Source of the DNA: Chalara sp. BL73
Taxonomy: Eukaryota; Ascomycota; Leotiomycetes; Helotiales
Length of the DNA stretch: 64,000 nucleotides
Direction of reading: 5' to 3'
Assembly (NCBI GenBank): GCA_918026815.1
Contig: CAKJVC010000012.1
Span: 310,001 to 374,000 of the forward strand
The notes beneath the pieces are model-generated. The model was not told the origin of the DNA, made no database searches, and saw only the letters and a list, made by a program, of their open reading frames with translations. Below are positions 1-10,736 of this stretch, piece by piece. Every line of letters begins with the position of its first letter. Within the stretch, counting starts at the first letter, position 1. The position numbers and the translations under genes were made by a program.

Positions 1-714
1 TGTTTTGCTGCAGCCAGACCTTATAATAATTCTTGGGAGTGAATCGAGCCGTCCCATGAGTGGGAGTAGGGGTTGGTTGCTGATAGATTGGCTTGTAAAC
101 CCCGCCAGCAGTAGAGCAGCTGATCACTGCGCTAATGTCGTCGAAATTGTTTCGAAAGTTGAATTGGCCAGCTGGAATGTCTGAGAAAGCATTAGTTATT
201 GGGGCTATTGTCTCTCTCTGGGAAATAGAGCGAAACGCACTCTTTCCGTCAGTCAACTGACGAGTTCCGAACTCGGTCAACGTGAAGAGCTGATGGCTGT
301 GAATCACCATTGCTGCATCAGACCTGATGACTGGGGCACCAGACTCGAACGGGTCCGTTGTAAGGTAGATCTGATAATCCTCTGTCCAGCTGAAGACGTT
401 GGTCATCAATGGTCCTTTTTTGAGGTTAGCTATCCGCCCCTGAAGATTCAAGTTAATTTGCCTACTCTTAATCTGGAAGACGACATTGAAGTCATTGCCG
501 ACTTTCTTGGAGATGCAAAGCTTGTAAGGCTCGTCTTTGTTATTGTAAATTGGCAGACTGGAAGATAATTGTACATTAGTAAACCTTCAAGGAACCTGCC
601 ATAAGTATATATCCGAAATTGCACCTAGATGCAAAGGTGCATAGCATGAGGGGTTTAGGGAATTACTTACAGGCTCTCTGCGATGTTGACAGTAAGTCTG
701 TATTTATCAGCCAT
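1..714 (-). CDS. Hypothetical protein, 5' part of a two-or-more-exon gene cut by the window edge
   Basis: I read a gene that starts at the ATG complementary to 712-714, with exon 1 at 671-714 and exon 2 from 557 down to base 1. The intron (558-670, 113 bp) begins GTAAGT, has a CTAAT branch sequence and ends CCAG. The joined frame has no stop for about 200 residues and runs off the window, so the C-terminus is not seen. It begins MADKYRLTVNIAESL and continues with a soluble sequence of mixed charge without a signal peptide or membrane segment. A short Pro/Thr stretch (QQPTPTPTHG) lies near the edge. I do not recognise the family. The neighbouring gene at 1811-2554 also starts MADK, but the two proteins are otherwise unalike. 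Confidence 0.7.
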
Positions 715-1810
715 TTTGATATTGATCTTGCAAAACGTTTCTGTTTGAGCGAGCAAAGAGATGAAAATTTTGACTAGGTCTATGACAGATGATATTCGAG
801 TTGCTTCGATTGATGTAGCGTTTGAGGAAGAAACACCTGTACATTATATACTCGTTCCTTCTCGCAAACTCGCAAGCCTCCACAACTATTCAACTCGGAG
901 CTCCCGAATCTTCTTCATTGTTTGAGCATGTAACTGAGATACAATGTCTCAAAGTCTGGACGGAGTTATTCTTTCAGCAAGCCATCAGACCTCTGTGCTT
1001 CCACTTCAGCAACTTTCTGGCGTCGTTGAAGGTCAGATACGGAGTTCAACTAACAATATTAATGCCGAAAGTAAATCGGATAGACGCGCTTAGAAAGTCA
1101 TGTGGCCTATTTGCCTGCGTCTTCGATTGCTGATTTTTATTTCAATTTACTGGCGTTGCTGGAGTTCTCGGGGGCTTTGCTTACAAATTACACTACGCCA
1201 GCCTGGTGACCGTGAATGCTCAAAGCTGGTGCAACCTTTCTATTAAATCAGCTAGCCGCTTTATCTTTGCTCTTCCAAGTCCAAGAGAAATTGGTCGAAA
1301 AGATTGTTGTGGTTGGGCGTGGAGTAAGCAGCTGAAATGACCCCGCGTTTAGTCTTGAAGGGCTGCATGAGGGAATGCCCGTTGACATCATGAAGAACCC
1401 CCATCCTGGGAGGTTAGTAGGCTGCCACTCCAGCCAGCCAACTTGTCCACCACGGACCTTTAAGTTGCCTGCCGGTAACGATTTTGTCGTAGCTTACAAC
1501 GGCATGTGCGCCTACATTTCCACTTTCGATATTAGCGGGGGATCTTCCGCTCACTATGTAAGATCAAATCGTAGTGGCGTCAAAATTAAAGCCCTCGTGT
1601 AGTTGTGCGCCGCGGTGCTAGTATTTTGGATGTGACTCAAGTGACACATTGAAGATACCACTAGGTAGTTCAAAATCTGCCATATCATCAAATCTCAAGA
1701 TTCAGAGGTTTGTACGTTCTTGCTATTAAGGCAATCGACCAACTTTGCGTAAGGTAATTAATCAACTATATAAGAAACCATTCGACTGTTCCGCTCCTCT
1801 GGGGTTAAAA
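715..1810. other. Gap without a confident gene
   Basis: Only short open frames occur here. One plus-strand frame starting at 943 (MSQSLDGVILSASHQ..., 49 codons) and another around 1141-1338 look mildly coding-like, and a splice between them cannot be excluded. I found no convincing donor/acceptor pair and no family resemblance. The stretch holds the upstream region of the gene at 1-714 and the 3' side of the gene at 1811-2554. Confidence 0.4.
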
Positions 1811-2554
1811 TCAATTCTTGGCACCACCTCCAGATTGTAGTTCTGCCTTCGTCGTGGCAGGGAATATTTCTTGAGTTGTAATCCCCGTCCCAGCATCTGA
1901 CAGGCACTTCCAAATTTGGTCCTTTCCAGCGGGGGCTGTGATTTTGCGAACCTCACAGGTGGTTGCATTAAACAGAAAGAATTGATCTTCAGTTCCCGCC
2001 GTCCCCCAGATGATTTGGTTTTTAGCATCACGCTTCAGCAGCTTCCCAGCCACAACGTACATGAGAGCATATTTTGCATTAATGAGCAAGGGCCTCGATT
2101 GATCCACACCAAACGATTTTTGTAGGAGATCTAGCCATGACCATGAGCCTTTGGTCCAGAACTCCTTCGTATGCAGAGAATCAGCCTTGGAGGACCATCC
2201 AGCAGGATCTGCGCCGACTGCGGGGGTTGGAACTACAGGAGTGGGATCTGTAGACGGAGTCGGATAGCAGATGGTGTCAGGAGTTGTGCTGGGGGCTGGA
2301 ATGATGGGAAGGCTTATGGTTGTGGTCAAAGCTGGGTCGTGGGTTGGATTGGAAGCCGGAACAACTGTTGGGGTTTCGGGAGTTTTGGGCGTGGTAGATA
2401 AGACTAGGTTTTTAGATTGTTTAGGAGTTGCGAGACTACTGGGAGGCAAAGCTGTCGAAGCCGGGTTGCTGGTAGAAGTTGCAGATTTTGTTGGACTGGC
2501 CGGGCGGCTAGAAGTTGTGGTCTTTTTTGCTGGAGCTTCGTTCTTATCGGCCAT
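1811..2554 (-). CDS. Hypothetical protein with Pro/Thr/Ser-rich N-terminal half
   Basis: This is a single open frame of 247 residues. Residues 1-115 are low complexity, rich in Thr, Pro and Ser with scattered Lys, and look disordered. Residues 118-247 form a compact domain with WSSKADSLHTKEFW, a hydrophobic YALMYVVAGKLL segment and a C-terminal Gly/Ala tail. No signal peptide, membrane helix or catalytic motif is visible. The start is the first ATG after an upstream stop, and it follows a short A/G-rich leader. I do not recognise the globular half. The skewed composition of the N-terminus suggests a linker or scaffold-type protein, but this is only inference. Confidence 0.65.
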   Translation of the reverse strand: MADKNEAPAKKTTTSSRPASPTKSATSTSNPASTALPPSSLATPKQSKNLVLSTTPKTPETPTVVPASNPTHDPALTTTISLPIIPAPSTTPDTICYPTPSTDPTPVVPTPAVGADPAGWSSKADSLHTKEFWTKGSWSWLDLLQKSFGVDQSRPLLINAKYALMYVVAGKLLKRDAKNQIIWGTAGTEDQFFLFNATTCEVRKITAPAGKDQIWKCLSDAGTGITTQEIFPATTKAELQSGGGAKN

Positions 2555-3081
2555 GGTCGGCTACTACTTGTTAGAGCTCTTTCTTTATCGTAAAGTCCCT
2601 TCTAGATCTTACTGAAAGTGTGAACTGAATAGCAGCTGGCCACTGAGATTTTCTTTGTGTGTATGTATGAAAGTAGTGAGCAGTTCTCGAGTCTGCAAGG
2701 TGCTTCAACTGTTTCCTGCAAGCTCAATGAAATCAAGATTGCTGAATATTATCTTTATAATTGGTGTCAATGAAATAAGAATAGAATTTGGGGGGAGGTG
2801 GGGGGAAGGGTTCAGAGTCTGAGTAATTACAGGAAGATTCGTAAATGTGGCTGGCTAGAAAGCCACCAAATCAATCTTCGGCTGAACGCTGGTCACAGCT
2901 GACTATTTCTTGCACAGCGATATCACCTTGCATAGCAAATGTATTAAACCGCATATGCATCAACCAGCCCTCTACATACAAAAGGGAACAACAAAGATTA
3001 TAACCCATTTCTCATCTCCTATATCGCTGCCTTGTCTTTTTTTTTGTTCTACAATTATCAAGGCTAAGTTGCTGTTCTACC
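2555..3081. other. Divergent intergenic region
   Basis: This 527 bp stretch lies between the minus-strand gene ending its 5' side at 2554 and the plus-strand gene starting at 3082. It contains a G-run (GGGGGGAGGTGGGGGG, about 2789-2804) and a T-run before 3050. No gene is visible. Confidence 0.5.
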
Positions 3082-4406
3082 ATGGCGCGACGTTATCTGG
3101 AGGTGAATTTGCCAATGAAATGTGGAGATGACTTCAAGCAAGCGTACAAGTGGAGTGCAAATGAGGTACATTCAACTCTATGCGAATTCAGAGTGGATTT
3201 GTTAACAGTTTCTATGAGATTTACAACTATCTTGCTGAGGTAGTAAACCTTCCGGGAGTAGACGTGGGCATTAGGAAACTTTACACGAATGTTATTCTCT
3301 GGCTTTTGTATTTGCTTCCCATAATTAACCACTCTAGAGGGACACGCTAACGGGCCAAGGAATCTGCGACAACCTATGGATGGATTTCCCGTAACATTAC
3401 CCTACTTGACTCGTTATGTGCCGCCAGATAAAGTCCCTCTGGAGCTTGGACCGGCTTTCATAACGGTACAGAATGGGACTCTCCTTTTCATGGCACGATA
3501 TGAGACAGATTTCAAGAGCATTCTTCACTTTTGGCCATGAATCAGCACTTTACTCCTCGTATATTTTCAATGAACAATACTAATCCGCTCATCATCTAGT
3601 GGAGAAACTCCGAGAATGGCACACAACCCATACTGCTTTGCGAACTCCTCTCGGCGTTGGGTTTTGTCATCACCTCTACATCTCCAATTAGTCCTAATAC
3701 GAATGGCCTACCTCCAAATGGGCTCAATTATGGTCTGCCTCTACTGGCCATGTATGGTAGATGGTGCTTGACTCTCTGTACCGATGCAGGCACTTGGAAT
3801 GATTGTCCTCCTCCGACACAGGTTGCCATGTCATACATCTATCGTGAGAAGATTCTTGAGAGGGTCATTCTTGGTGCCTGTAGGGCAGGTAAATTATCGC
3901 GCGACAACAAACGCCTGGTCTACGCATTTAGGAGAGATACCATTCTAAGGGAAATCTGGGCAGGATCGGCTACAACTCCTGCACCGCTCAACAAGGATAC
4001 TGATTCTTGGATGGACTGGGGCCATTGTGCAGAGACAGTATGCATACCCCTAAGCAATCTCTACCTACCTATTCTAGTTGAGCAAGGACACTGCTAACAA
4101 TATTTGGACACAGTATCCATTTTATCTTCTTTCAACGTCAGTATTTTTATTCCATCATTTCTACCTGGTTTTGTACTAATGTAGGGTAGTGCCGGTGAAA
4201 ATACTAGAGCATACGTCTTTGGAAAGTCCATGCGAGTAGTTCCAGATGACCAAGACAACGGAATAACAAATAATGAAGAATATGTTCCAGGCGACGCTCA
4301 AGTATGTGTAAAGGGACCCTGTGAGAACTGCCAAATGGTTATCAATGCGCTGGGGGGGACACTTGACAACTACCTTCCAGACTATTGGGGCGTCACTGGC
4401 AGGTAA
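3082..4406 (+). CDS. Deaminase-superfamily-like protein, six exons
   Basis: Spliced model: 3082-3143, 3209-3307, 3360-3465, 3600-4037, 4114-4140, 4185-4406, giving 317 residues. Introns 3308-3359 (branch GCTAAC), 4038-4113 (branch GCTAAC) and 4141-4184 (branch ACTAAT) are clear. The third intron (3466-3599, 134 bp) is the least certain because another open frame overlaps it. The call rests on two zinc-site motifs in the right order: WGHCAET at residues 229-235 (H-C-A-E) and GPCENC at 288-293 (P-C-x-x-C), 55 residues apart. This pattern is known from the nucleic-acid/nucleotide deaminase superfamily, which has large uncharacterised fungal branches such as OTT_1508-like proteins. The Glu would be the proton shuttle and His/Cys/Cys the zinc ligands. 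No signal peptide is seen, and the substrate is unknown. The tail ends DYWGVTGR. The short exon coding YPFYLLSTS directly follows HCAET. Confidence 0.6.
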
Positions 4407-4861
4407 AAAGAGAGATTTTAGTAGGATCACGTGGGCGAAGTTTAGACTCGACAATAATAGTACTTCTTATGTAAGGCTGCTCTTTTAGTCAAAGTGCAAA
4501 ATGCGGCTCTACAATTAACCTGTAACACCCGTGGGTAGGGTAAGGACTGTTATTATTAGACCGAGATAGGAGTCACGAGGTTGGCGCGGCACTGTGATGC
4601 TAGATTCTTGAAAAGTGGCATCCTAATCTCAGTTTCGAGGCTACGTAGTTGTATTGTTCTTATGTTATTTTCGTCTTTGGCACATTTATGCCGTCTTCCA
4701 ATATGTCCTTTGTCCCACTTTGAGTGTCCCACTTCCAAAAACAGCATAGACACAAAAGTTGGGCACAATTTCCATATGTATCCGAGAACGGAAGGCTCAT
4801 ACTCTTGACAAGAGCTAATATCCTACATTTGAGACCAAGCTCAATAAGAAACATTAACTCC
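4407..4861. other. Gap with possible LTR-like start
   Basis: No gene is visible. A sequence beginning TGTAACACCC at 4520 resembles the start of many Ty3/gypsy LTRs, but I found no matching end or duplication, so it stays unassigned. Confidence 0.3.
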
Positions 4862-5050
4862 ATGCCTGAAAATAAGGCGAATGTGCTTCTCATTGGAGGC
4901 GGGGCAGTGGGAGCTATTGCGGCGTTAAACATAGAGGCAGGCGGGCTTGGTGACGTGAGTGCAGTACTGAATCGAATTGCCAGGTCGCGGTTACATGAAG
5001 GATATACTATTGAGAGTGTAGACCACGGGAAGTTAAAGTCAAGCCCTTAA
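4862..5050 (+). pseudogene. Ketopantoate reductase (ApbA/PanE) N-terminal fragment
   Basis: The frame starts MPENKANVLLIGGGAVGAI, a Rossmann NADP-binding strand-turn-helix with the GxGxxG-type glycine run, followed by AALNIEAGG and IESVDHGKLK. This matches the first 60 residues of fungal 2-dehydropantoate 2-reductase-like proteins. These reduce ketopantoate in pantothenate synthesis or act on related keto acids. The frame stops at 5050 and nothing downstream continues the family, whose members are usually 300-400 residues long. It is therefore a truncated relic, or a first exon whose continuation has been lost. It sits between the deaminase-like gene and a broken BTB gene, in a stretch with several damaged genes. 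Confidence 0.6.
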
Positions 5051-5377
5051 CCTAATTCTCGCCTTACATTGGAGATGACTTGGCGTCAAAATCGAAGTGG
5101 TTGATATAAAGGCTGAACTATTCTACTATTAACCATATATTTTTCAAGAATGAGGCGTTGTCGTGATTCGATGAAAGGGATACTGGCGTGATACACACTG
5201 AAATAAAGTTTACGATATCTGCGTAGAGTTATTCCTTTCGTCGGTCGGGGCAATGCCCATCCGATCCATGGGCGTGAACTGTGCAAATAAGCTCCTTCCT
5301 CAGATTTACTACATGCTCGCTAGACTTGAGCTCTCACATACGCTTGATGAGGTCAAGATTGAGGTCAGCGGTTGTCC

Positions 5378-5890
5378 TTAAGAGCTCACAATACCCTCGT
5401 GCGACCACACTTTCTCCGTATCATAGTGACATAGCTCGTGGATGATATAGTGAAGAGACCAGCAGGCAAAATCTCGGAGAGGCAAGCCTTTAGGAAGTAA
5501 CTTGTAGGCTTTACCAATGCCTGTCAATCCCGGGAATCGATTTCTTTCTACTAGGGTCTTGATAAAAGCAGCCATAACTCGGTCCGTAAATCTGACGACA
5601 CAGAGCTTGTTTGCAAGTTGATACGCAGTGCACACTTGTTAATTGTTGGATCCAAACCTTGTCCTCATACATTGGGTGTAATCTGCCGAGATAGGCATAT
5701 TTTAAGAAGACCTCAAACGCCTGGGCCGTATCCCCGGGGAAAGATGCCGTCTTTTAGGTAGGTTCACAAAAACCACCATTGAACATCTTCTGGAAATACG
5801 GAGCAACCCGGCAAAGGAGTGCCTTGTGGACTCTGAATATGTGTTTCTCAAGACCAACACAAAGTTCAACGATCTCATTCCCCAAAGCCC
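5378..5890 (-). pseudogene. BTB/POZ-domain gene broken by a nonsense codon and a frame change
   Basis: Reading down the minus strand from about 5890 gives GNEIVELCVGLEKHIFRVHK, then LLCRVAPYFQKMFNGGFCEP, the typical fungal BTB start (V-x-VG, F-x-VHK, S/PYF-xxMF-xGxF-xE). An in-frame TAA lies at 5754-5756, where the family normally has a charged or polar residue. The frame then reopens as FPGDTAQAFEVFLKYAYLGR, again BTB. Near 5640 the frame changes by one base, and the C-terminal helices follow as YQLANKLCVVRFTDRVMAAF. No intron of acceptable length explains either break. The TAA fits a C-to-T change of CAA, as RIP makes. An intron-like end (GCTAACTTGAACAAATAG) just upstream suggests that a 5' exon once existed. 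Confidence 0.65.
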
Positions 5891-5899
5891 TATTTGTTC

Positions 5900-7387
5900 A
5901 AGTTAGCGCAGTGACAGTACCAGCACAAACTTAGGAAGAAGATGAGCGTGATGGCTGAATCAAAGGCTGTAGTAATGTATAGTTGTGTACCCAGGTTAAA
6001 TATCGTGGCTTCATTAACGCGGTTGCCGAGCGTAATCATCAATATATACTGCAGAAATTACCTACTCAGAAAAGAATGGATAGTCACTCGTTTTGGACAC
6101 AATAGATTTTTCTTAATCGTCGGTCTTTACGGTTGCAGCTGCAGCTAGCGATGCTAGCAATACCATGGTTTGGAGATAGTGTTTAGCAACTGAATATCCG
6201 TTGAGCCAAGAATTGTTATCAAAAATGGTTGATGCGCAAGCATACCGAGAATACCTAGGTAGATGAGCCACAGAGAGCGTTGAAGAGCGCGTCGTGGTTT
6301 TATACTGTGGTGGCGTAGTGGTTTACAAAATCGAACTGGTTTGTTTAATGGGTAGAACGTTGGCCTTTCCGAACTCGAATCTATGCTAAAGGTGAGGCGG
6401 CAATATTCGGCTTGGATATAAGAAACTCAGCTTTGCACTTGGTTAGTACGCTTGCCGCTCTTGCTTAGATGCCAACTGTTTTTCGGCTTATTCTCATTTC
6501 GCCTACGTTACGGCCGAGGCGATCCTTGATAGAAGATTACAATAGACAGCTGTTTGTCCAACTGTGATAGGGTATGACGTAGCGATATTGTATATCCTAG
6601 TAACTAGTAAGGAGAATACTATTGCGTTGAGTACGAAGCTCCTATCCTAGGTAAAGTCATCTACTTATAGGATCTCCGTAGCATAGGCTGAGTCCTGGGT
6701 CCCACTACGTGATCCGCAACCTTGGGTCTCGTAGCCTGCTAACCGGATTACATAAAACTCCTATTAACGATTGTGTGGTTTCCTAGGACCCCTCGTCCTG
6801 AGAATTGCCTGGGTCTTGAGGCGTTCTCGTGCTTGAGGCCTCAGTTCATAACAGGGTATAGGCAAGAGGCGGTATTTACGATAATATAAAGCTATGGATG
6901 GAACAGGACCTCGAGGAGAGTGTACTATATCTCCAGACGAATCTCCCAAAGGAACCTAGCGCGTAAGTCACATGTGCTGAGGAGCGCTATAGCCATCTGT
7001 GAGAAAGAATTGATTGATGGCCCCAGTTTGAGTATTAGTGAACTTGCAGTGCTGTAATAGCGGTTTTAAACATCAATTTATATAACCTCTCGAAGGATAT
7101 AAATGATTGATTGACGGAAACAAACCACTGAAACAATGAACTCCAAAATCCCAAAGCGATAAACAAATGCCAGAACGCCAGCGATACTTTGTGGAAGCCC
7201 ATCCAGTACAACTCGTTCGCCCATATATGAAGGCAAAAGTCGAGGCTCCTGAGCAATATCATCGTGAAAGAAACGCCATTGTACCAGGTGACTCTCTAAC
7301 TTCAAAGCAAACACCCTACATACACCTGCGGAAGGAGCGTGTCGCATGACTTCGATACCGCAACAACCTTAACCTACCACAGGCCGA
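5900..7387. other. Gap, no gene; possible tRNA-derived repeat near 6308-6400
   Basis: Small frames here have no family resemblance. Around 6308 the sequence TGGCGTAGTGG fits a polymerase III A box, and GAACTCGAATC about 75 bp later is close to a B box, as in tRNA-derived SINEs. I see no A-rich tail or target duplication, so this remains a suggestion. Confidence 0.3.
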
Positions 7388-8405
7388 TTAAGCCAGGCCC
7401 TCCATTTGAGCAAAGACTTCTTCCTTGCCTTTTGTATAGATTTCATCCTCAGCATCGAGGATGTCTTCCTCCGCTAAGTCGATAATAAGTTGATAGACGA
7501 AATCCTGGCAGTTCCAAGTAGGATCGGAGTTCTTAATATCAATCTCCTTCGCGATCGATATTAATTCCTTCACCTTCGTGGAATCAACGTGGCCAACTTG
7601 AACTAGAAAGGTGTTAGCATTGTGGAGCAATACAGGGGTTGAAAACAGTTTCTGGAATGGTTCATGACTGAAGACGTGTCTAATGAGAGGGACTTAGAAG
7701 CACTCAGGAGACAAGTCTTGACTCATGAAACGCTGCAAAGACGCGTGTCCCAGTTCCTAAGCTTACTAATTTCGTGCAAGTTATTAGAATTATGTGCGTT
7801 GGAATACCTCTGCTCATATCGGAAGTTGCCCGTACTGCCTCGGACGTGAACTATCAACCCTTTGGCATTGTCCGCTTCGTTTTCAATAAACAGCGCCCAG
7901 TGTTTGAACGCACCACCTCCAGAATACATGGCCACCCACACCGGAAGCCAAATGGTAGATCTGCGGACCGGTCCCAATTGGACATCCGAAGCGACCGTTG
8001 TCGACGGCACTGCTCGCTGGATTTTCGCTATTCAAGTCAACAGGAGGATCTTCTCCAAGCCTAGAACACAACTTACCATTATTAGGAATCACAGTGCCCT
8101 CAATGTTGACCTTGTCTCCTCCAGGGTGCTTCTTGAACCATGAGGAAGACTTCTTCCACTTTTTTTGGCGCCTTGGGGTCAGGCTTTCCTTTGCCAATTT
8201 TGCTCTTCCCCAAGGCCATTGGAGCCACGGCCTTTCTAGTAGATACGACTCCCCGTGGAAGGATGTTGTTTGAAGTCACGTCCATACTCCATATGTCTTC
8301 TTGTGACAAGGCTGATGGGTGATACTTAGTGTTGTCGGACAAAGCCCGTCCGTAGATAGGTGTTGTGAAAGCGAAGGCTGCAGCTACGAAGAGTCGAAAA
8401 TGCAT
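7388..8405 (-). pseudogene. Secreted hydrolase-like protein (His ... Asn-Cys motif), frameshifted in an A-run
   Basis: Exons 8077-8405, 7767-8009 and 7388-7602; introns of 67 and 164 bp with GTAAGT/GTAAGC donors. The N-terminus MHFRLFVAAAFAFTTPIYGRA is a clear signal peptide. Exon 1 is read in two frames, joined at a run of seven A (plus-strand T, 8160-8166). With one A fewer the frame would be continuous and the protein would be about 261 residues, with all splice phases agreeing. Later exons contain AFKHWALFIEN, GNFRYEQRYSNAHNSNNL and WNCQDFVYQLI. A His in a strand before a conserved NCxxFV Cys recalls the permuted NlpC/P60-LRAT papain-like fold; that fold assignment is inference from motif shape. 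The single-base break may be a real mutation or a homopolymer sequencing error. Confidence 0.6.
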
Positions 8406-8810
8406 GTTGCTCAAGGAGTCGCAAGGCCTGCGATTAGCTCTCGGGGAGATGGGTTATTGATCTCGATAGCGGCTAGATAGCTGCTGATAAGAGTGTTGAG
8501 TTTGTGAGTGATGAATACAATGATGCTGTCCAGATACCTCATCTTATATACCTTTCCCACGTAGAAGTTCCTTCTTGGGACTGCCGCGCCAAACTGCCCT
8601 GATCATTGCTAATTCCCTCCAAGATCTTGGATTGATCACACTCTAAGGGAGCTCCCTCCTGCCAGAAATAGCAACCACTCCTCCTCCCATCCATTCCTAG
8701 TCCCTGAGCTACTAAAGGATAATATGCCTTCCTACAAACCTCGAGTTATGGGTTCTAGGTCTGTGTGGGCTGTGGGCTGAGGTCGTTCAGCCTCACTGTG
8801 CGGTCAGACT

Positions 8811-8905
8811 GGTGATGGTGGAAGGATGGTGATGTTGGAGGGATGGTGATGTTGGAAGGATGGTGATGTTGGAAGGCTGGTAATGTTGGGACGCTGGTGA
8901 TGTGG
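8811..8905 (+). repeat. Minisatellite, about 18 bp unit
   Basis: About five tandem, imperfect copies of GGATGGTGATGTTGGAAG. Copies diverge at the right end (GGCTGGTAATGTTGGGACG). No protein-coding role is evident. Confidence 0.85.
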
Positions 8906-9449
8906 GGCAAAAGTTATATGTCTGGCAAAACAGTATAATAAATTGCCAAGCATGTACTTTTGCCCCACAGGCAAGGGTATGACCCATTGACAACCGGGCC
9001 TATAAATAACTAAGTTATAACAGTCTTATAAGATAACTAACAGTCATGACCCACGTCCGGTCCATTTTGCGGGTGGCTCTATATTTAAGAGTTAATATAA
9101 GGAATGCGTGCCTGTCTGAGGGAAGATTTATTCAAAGGGCACAGAGGAGGTCTTCTCTAAGATAGATGGAATGTAGTAAGAGTCCCGATTGGCCAATTCG
9201 GGCACAAGTCTGGATATTCATCAAGCTTGGCGCAAAAGCCAAAGTTTCGGCGTTTATTTTTGGCTTGGATTGTTTTGCAGAGGTTTGGATTTTGGCATTG
9301 GTATTTAGCCTTCAGACAATCCATATTGTTAGCATTCAAGACTTTGATACTGTATGGTATACTGAGTTAAAATTGATTTGGTTGCCGTCCCGTTTAAAAA
9401 TATTCTGCATCCGGTCGTATTGACTTGTATTTCTACCAGAATCCGTCTG
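8906..9449. other. Gap, no gene
   Basis: This is the 3' side of the kinase-like gene. No family resemblance was found in the short frames on either strand. Confidence 0.4.
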
Positions 9450-10736
9450 CTAGGAGAATTCAACAGTGATTTGCCAGAGTCGACGAACAAGCCAATGAAT
9501 CGGGTAATTTTTGAGAGATATAGAGTCCGGTAGATATGCAAACCAGTCGGATTCGGAATGCAGATCAAAGCAGCCCAGAATTCTGCTAGCCTCGAAGTGT
9601 TCAGGGTAGAAGCCACTCTTCTCCCAATCGATGATACCGGAAACGGCATAATCAGCATCGTCATCCAGATCAACCATGATATTTGCCATCCACAGATCAC
9701 CATGGGTGAAAACGCGTTTAATGCTTGCAGTGGGTAAAAACCCTCGAAGACACTTGATCCAAGAAGTGCTAGCCCGGCGAGAAACCGAGAATTGAAGATC
9801 CCCAGACCGACGTACAGGCTCCCCAAGCTCATCTACCTCAGGAAACAAGAACTGCTCCTGGATCGATATTTGATCCCTTGTATCCGAAGCTAGGCTAGCG
9901 AGGCTGGTTCTTTCCAGCTGCCTTAGCCTGGTGAAAATTGTATCAAGCTGTCCTTGAATTTTTACTTTATTCTCATGACCAAGGGAGGGCCAGATTCTCT
10001 CTAGAGTTGTGGATCGGAAAAGGGTCATGAAAATAAGGCAAAAGTTGTCTAATTTGATGAAGCCATGCGGTTTCGGTGCAGGAAGATCAGGTGCATGCTG
10101 GTTAAGGTACGTCAAAGATGCGTACTCTGTGTAACTCTCAGAAGTATTTCCTTTGACGATCTTGACAGCGAGATCCTCAGTGCACTTCAGCACTATTCCT
10201 CTGGTATTGCCCTCCCATATCTTTTCGGACTTTGCAATCATGCGCTTCAAAACAGGCACGAGATTTTGCGATGGATCTCGAATGCGAGCCTCGGGCTCCA
10301 GATAGCTAGCAAGCATAGACAAGGTTGGCTCAGACAGCGGATGTATGATTGATGCCGATTCAGCAGAAGAGGCCAATTTGGCACGGATGTCTGGCCGTCC
10401 TGGCCGTCCTGGACGCTGTTTCGTTGGCTCCTGGAGCTTTTGGTAGGCCGGCTTGACTATGGAAGACTTTCCCAACAGTAGGTATCTGTAGTCTGATGGT
10501 ATGACTGTAAGCAAATCAACCTCAGGGTTTTCTATGAGGGCTTTCTGAAGAGATTGAAGGACCTTTCGGTTGAGCTTGCCACGAGCGCTGTTGGCAGAGA
10601 CGGTCGGGTCGACGCCCGGCGAGAGAGTGTCGAAGGGCTCTACAGAGGCAAGGGAACTGTGCTTTTGTTAGTTGAGATTCCTGAGTTTTGAAATGAATTG
10701 AGAGATTGAGCAGGCGTACTTTGGGCGCTCAGCCAT
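9450..10736 (-). CDS. Aminoglycoside phosphotransferase (APH)-family kinase-like protein
   Basis: Exon 1 is 10720-10736 (only MAERP plus part of a codon), intron 10657-10719 (63 bp, branch CTAAC), exon 2 9450-10656. The product has 407 residues. The kinase-like core shows a Lys strand (LAVKIVKG) and the catalytic loop THGDLWMANIMVD near residues 320-335 (HGDxxxxN, with Asp as base and Asn for Mg). It is followed by GIIDWEKSGFYPEHFE near 345-360 (DxE/DW metal-binding motif). This is the standard fungal APH fold, whose members phosphorylate small molecules or are of unknown substrate. They do not by themselves imply antibiotic resistance. A Pro/Gly-Arg stretch (KQRPGRPGRPD) lies near residue 75. 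The tiny first exon is supported by exact phase and branch site. Confidence 0.85.

Noticed and set aside
4520..4860. Solo LTR starting TGTAACACCC
   Set aside because: No CA end, matching partner or target duplication could be found by eye.
8811..8905. Short direct repeats that could suggest a CRISPR array
   Set aside because: Units are contiguous without unique spacers, and the genome is fungal. It is a minisatellite.
9329..9832. 167-codon minus-strand frame overlapping the kinase-like gene
   Set aside because: The overlapping frame carries the HGD and DxE kinase motifs and correct splicing; this one has no domain.
9450..10736. Reading the APH-like gene as antibiotic resistance
   Set aside because: The fold is widespread in fungi with unknown substrates; nothing in the sequence indicates aminoglycoside use.
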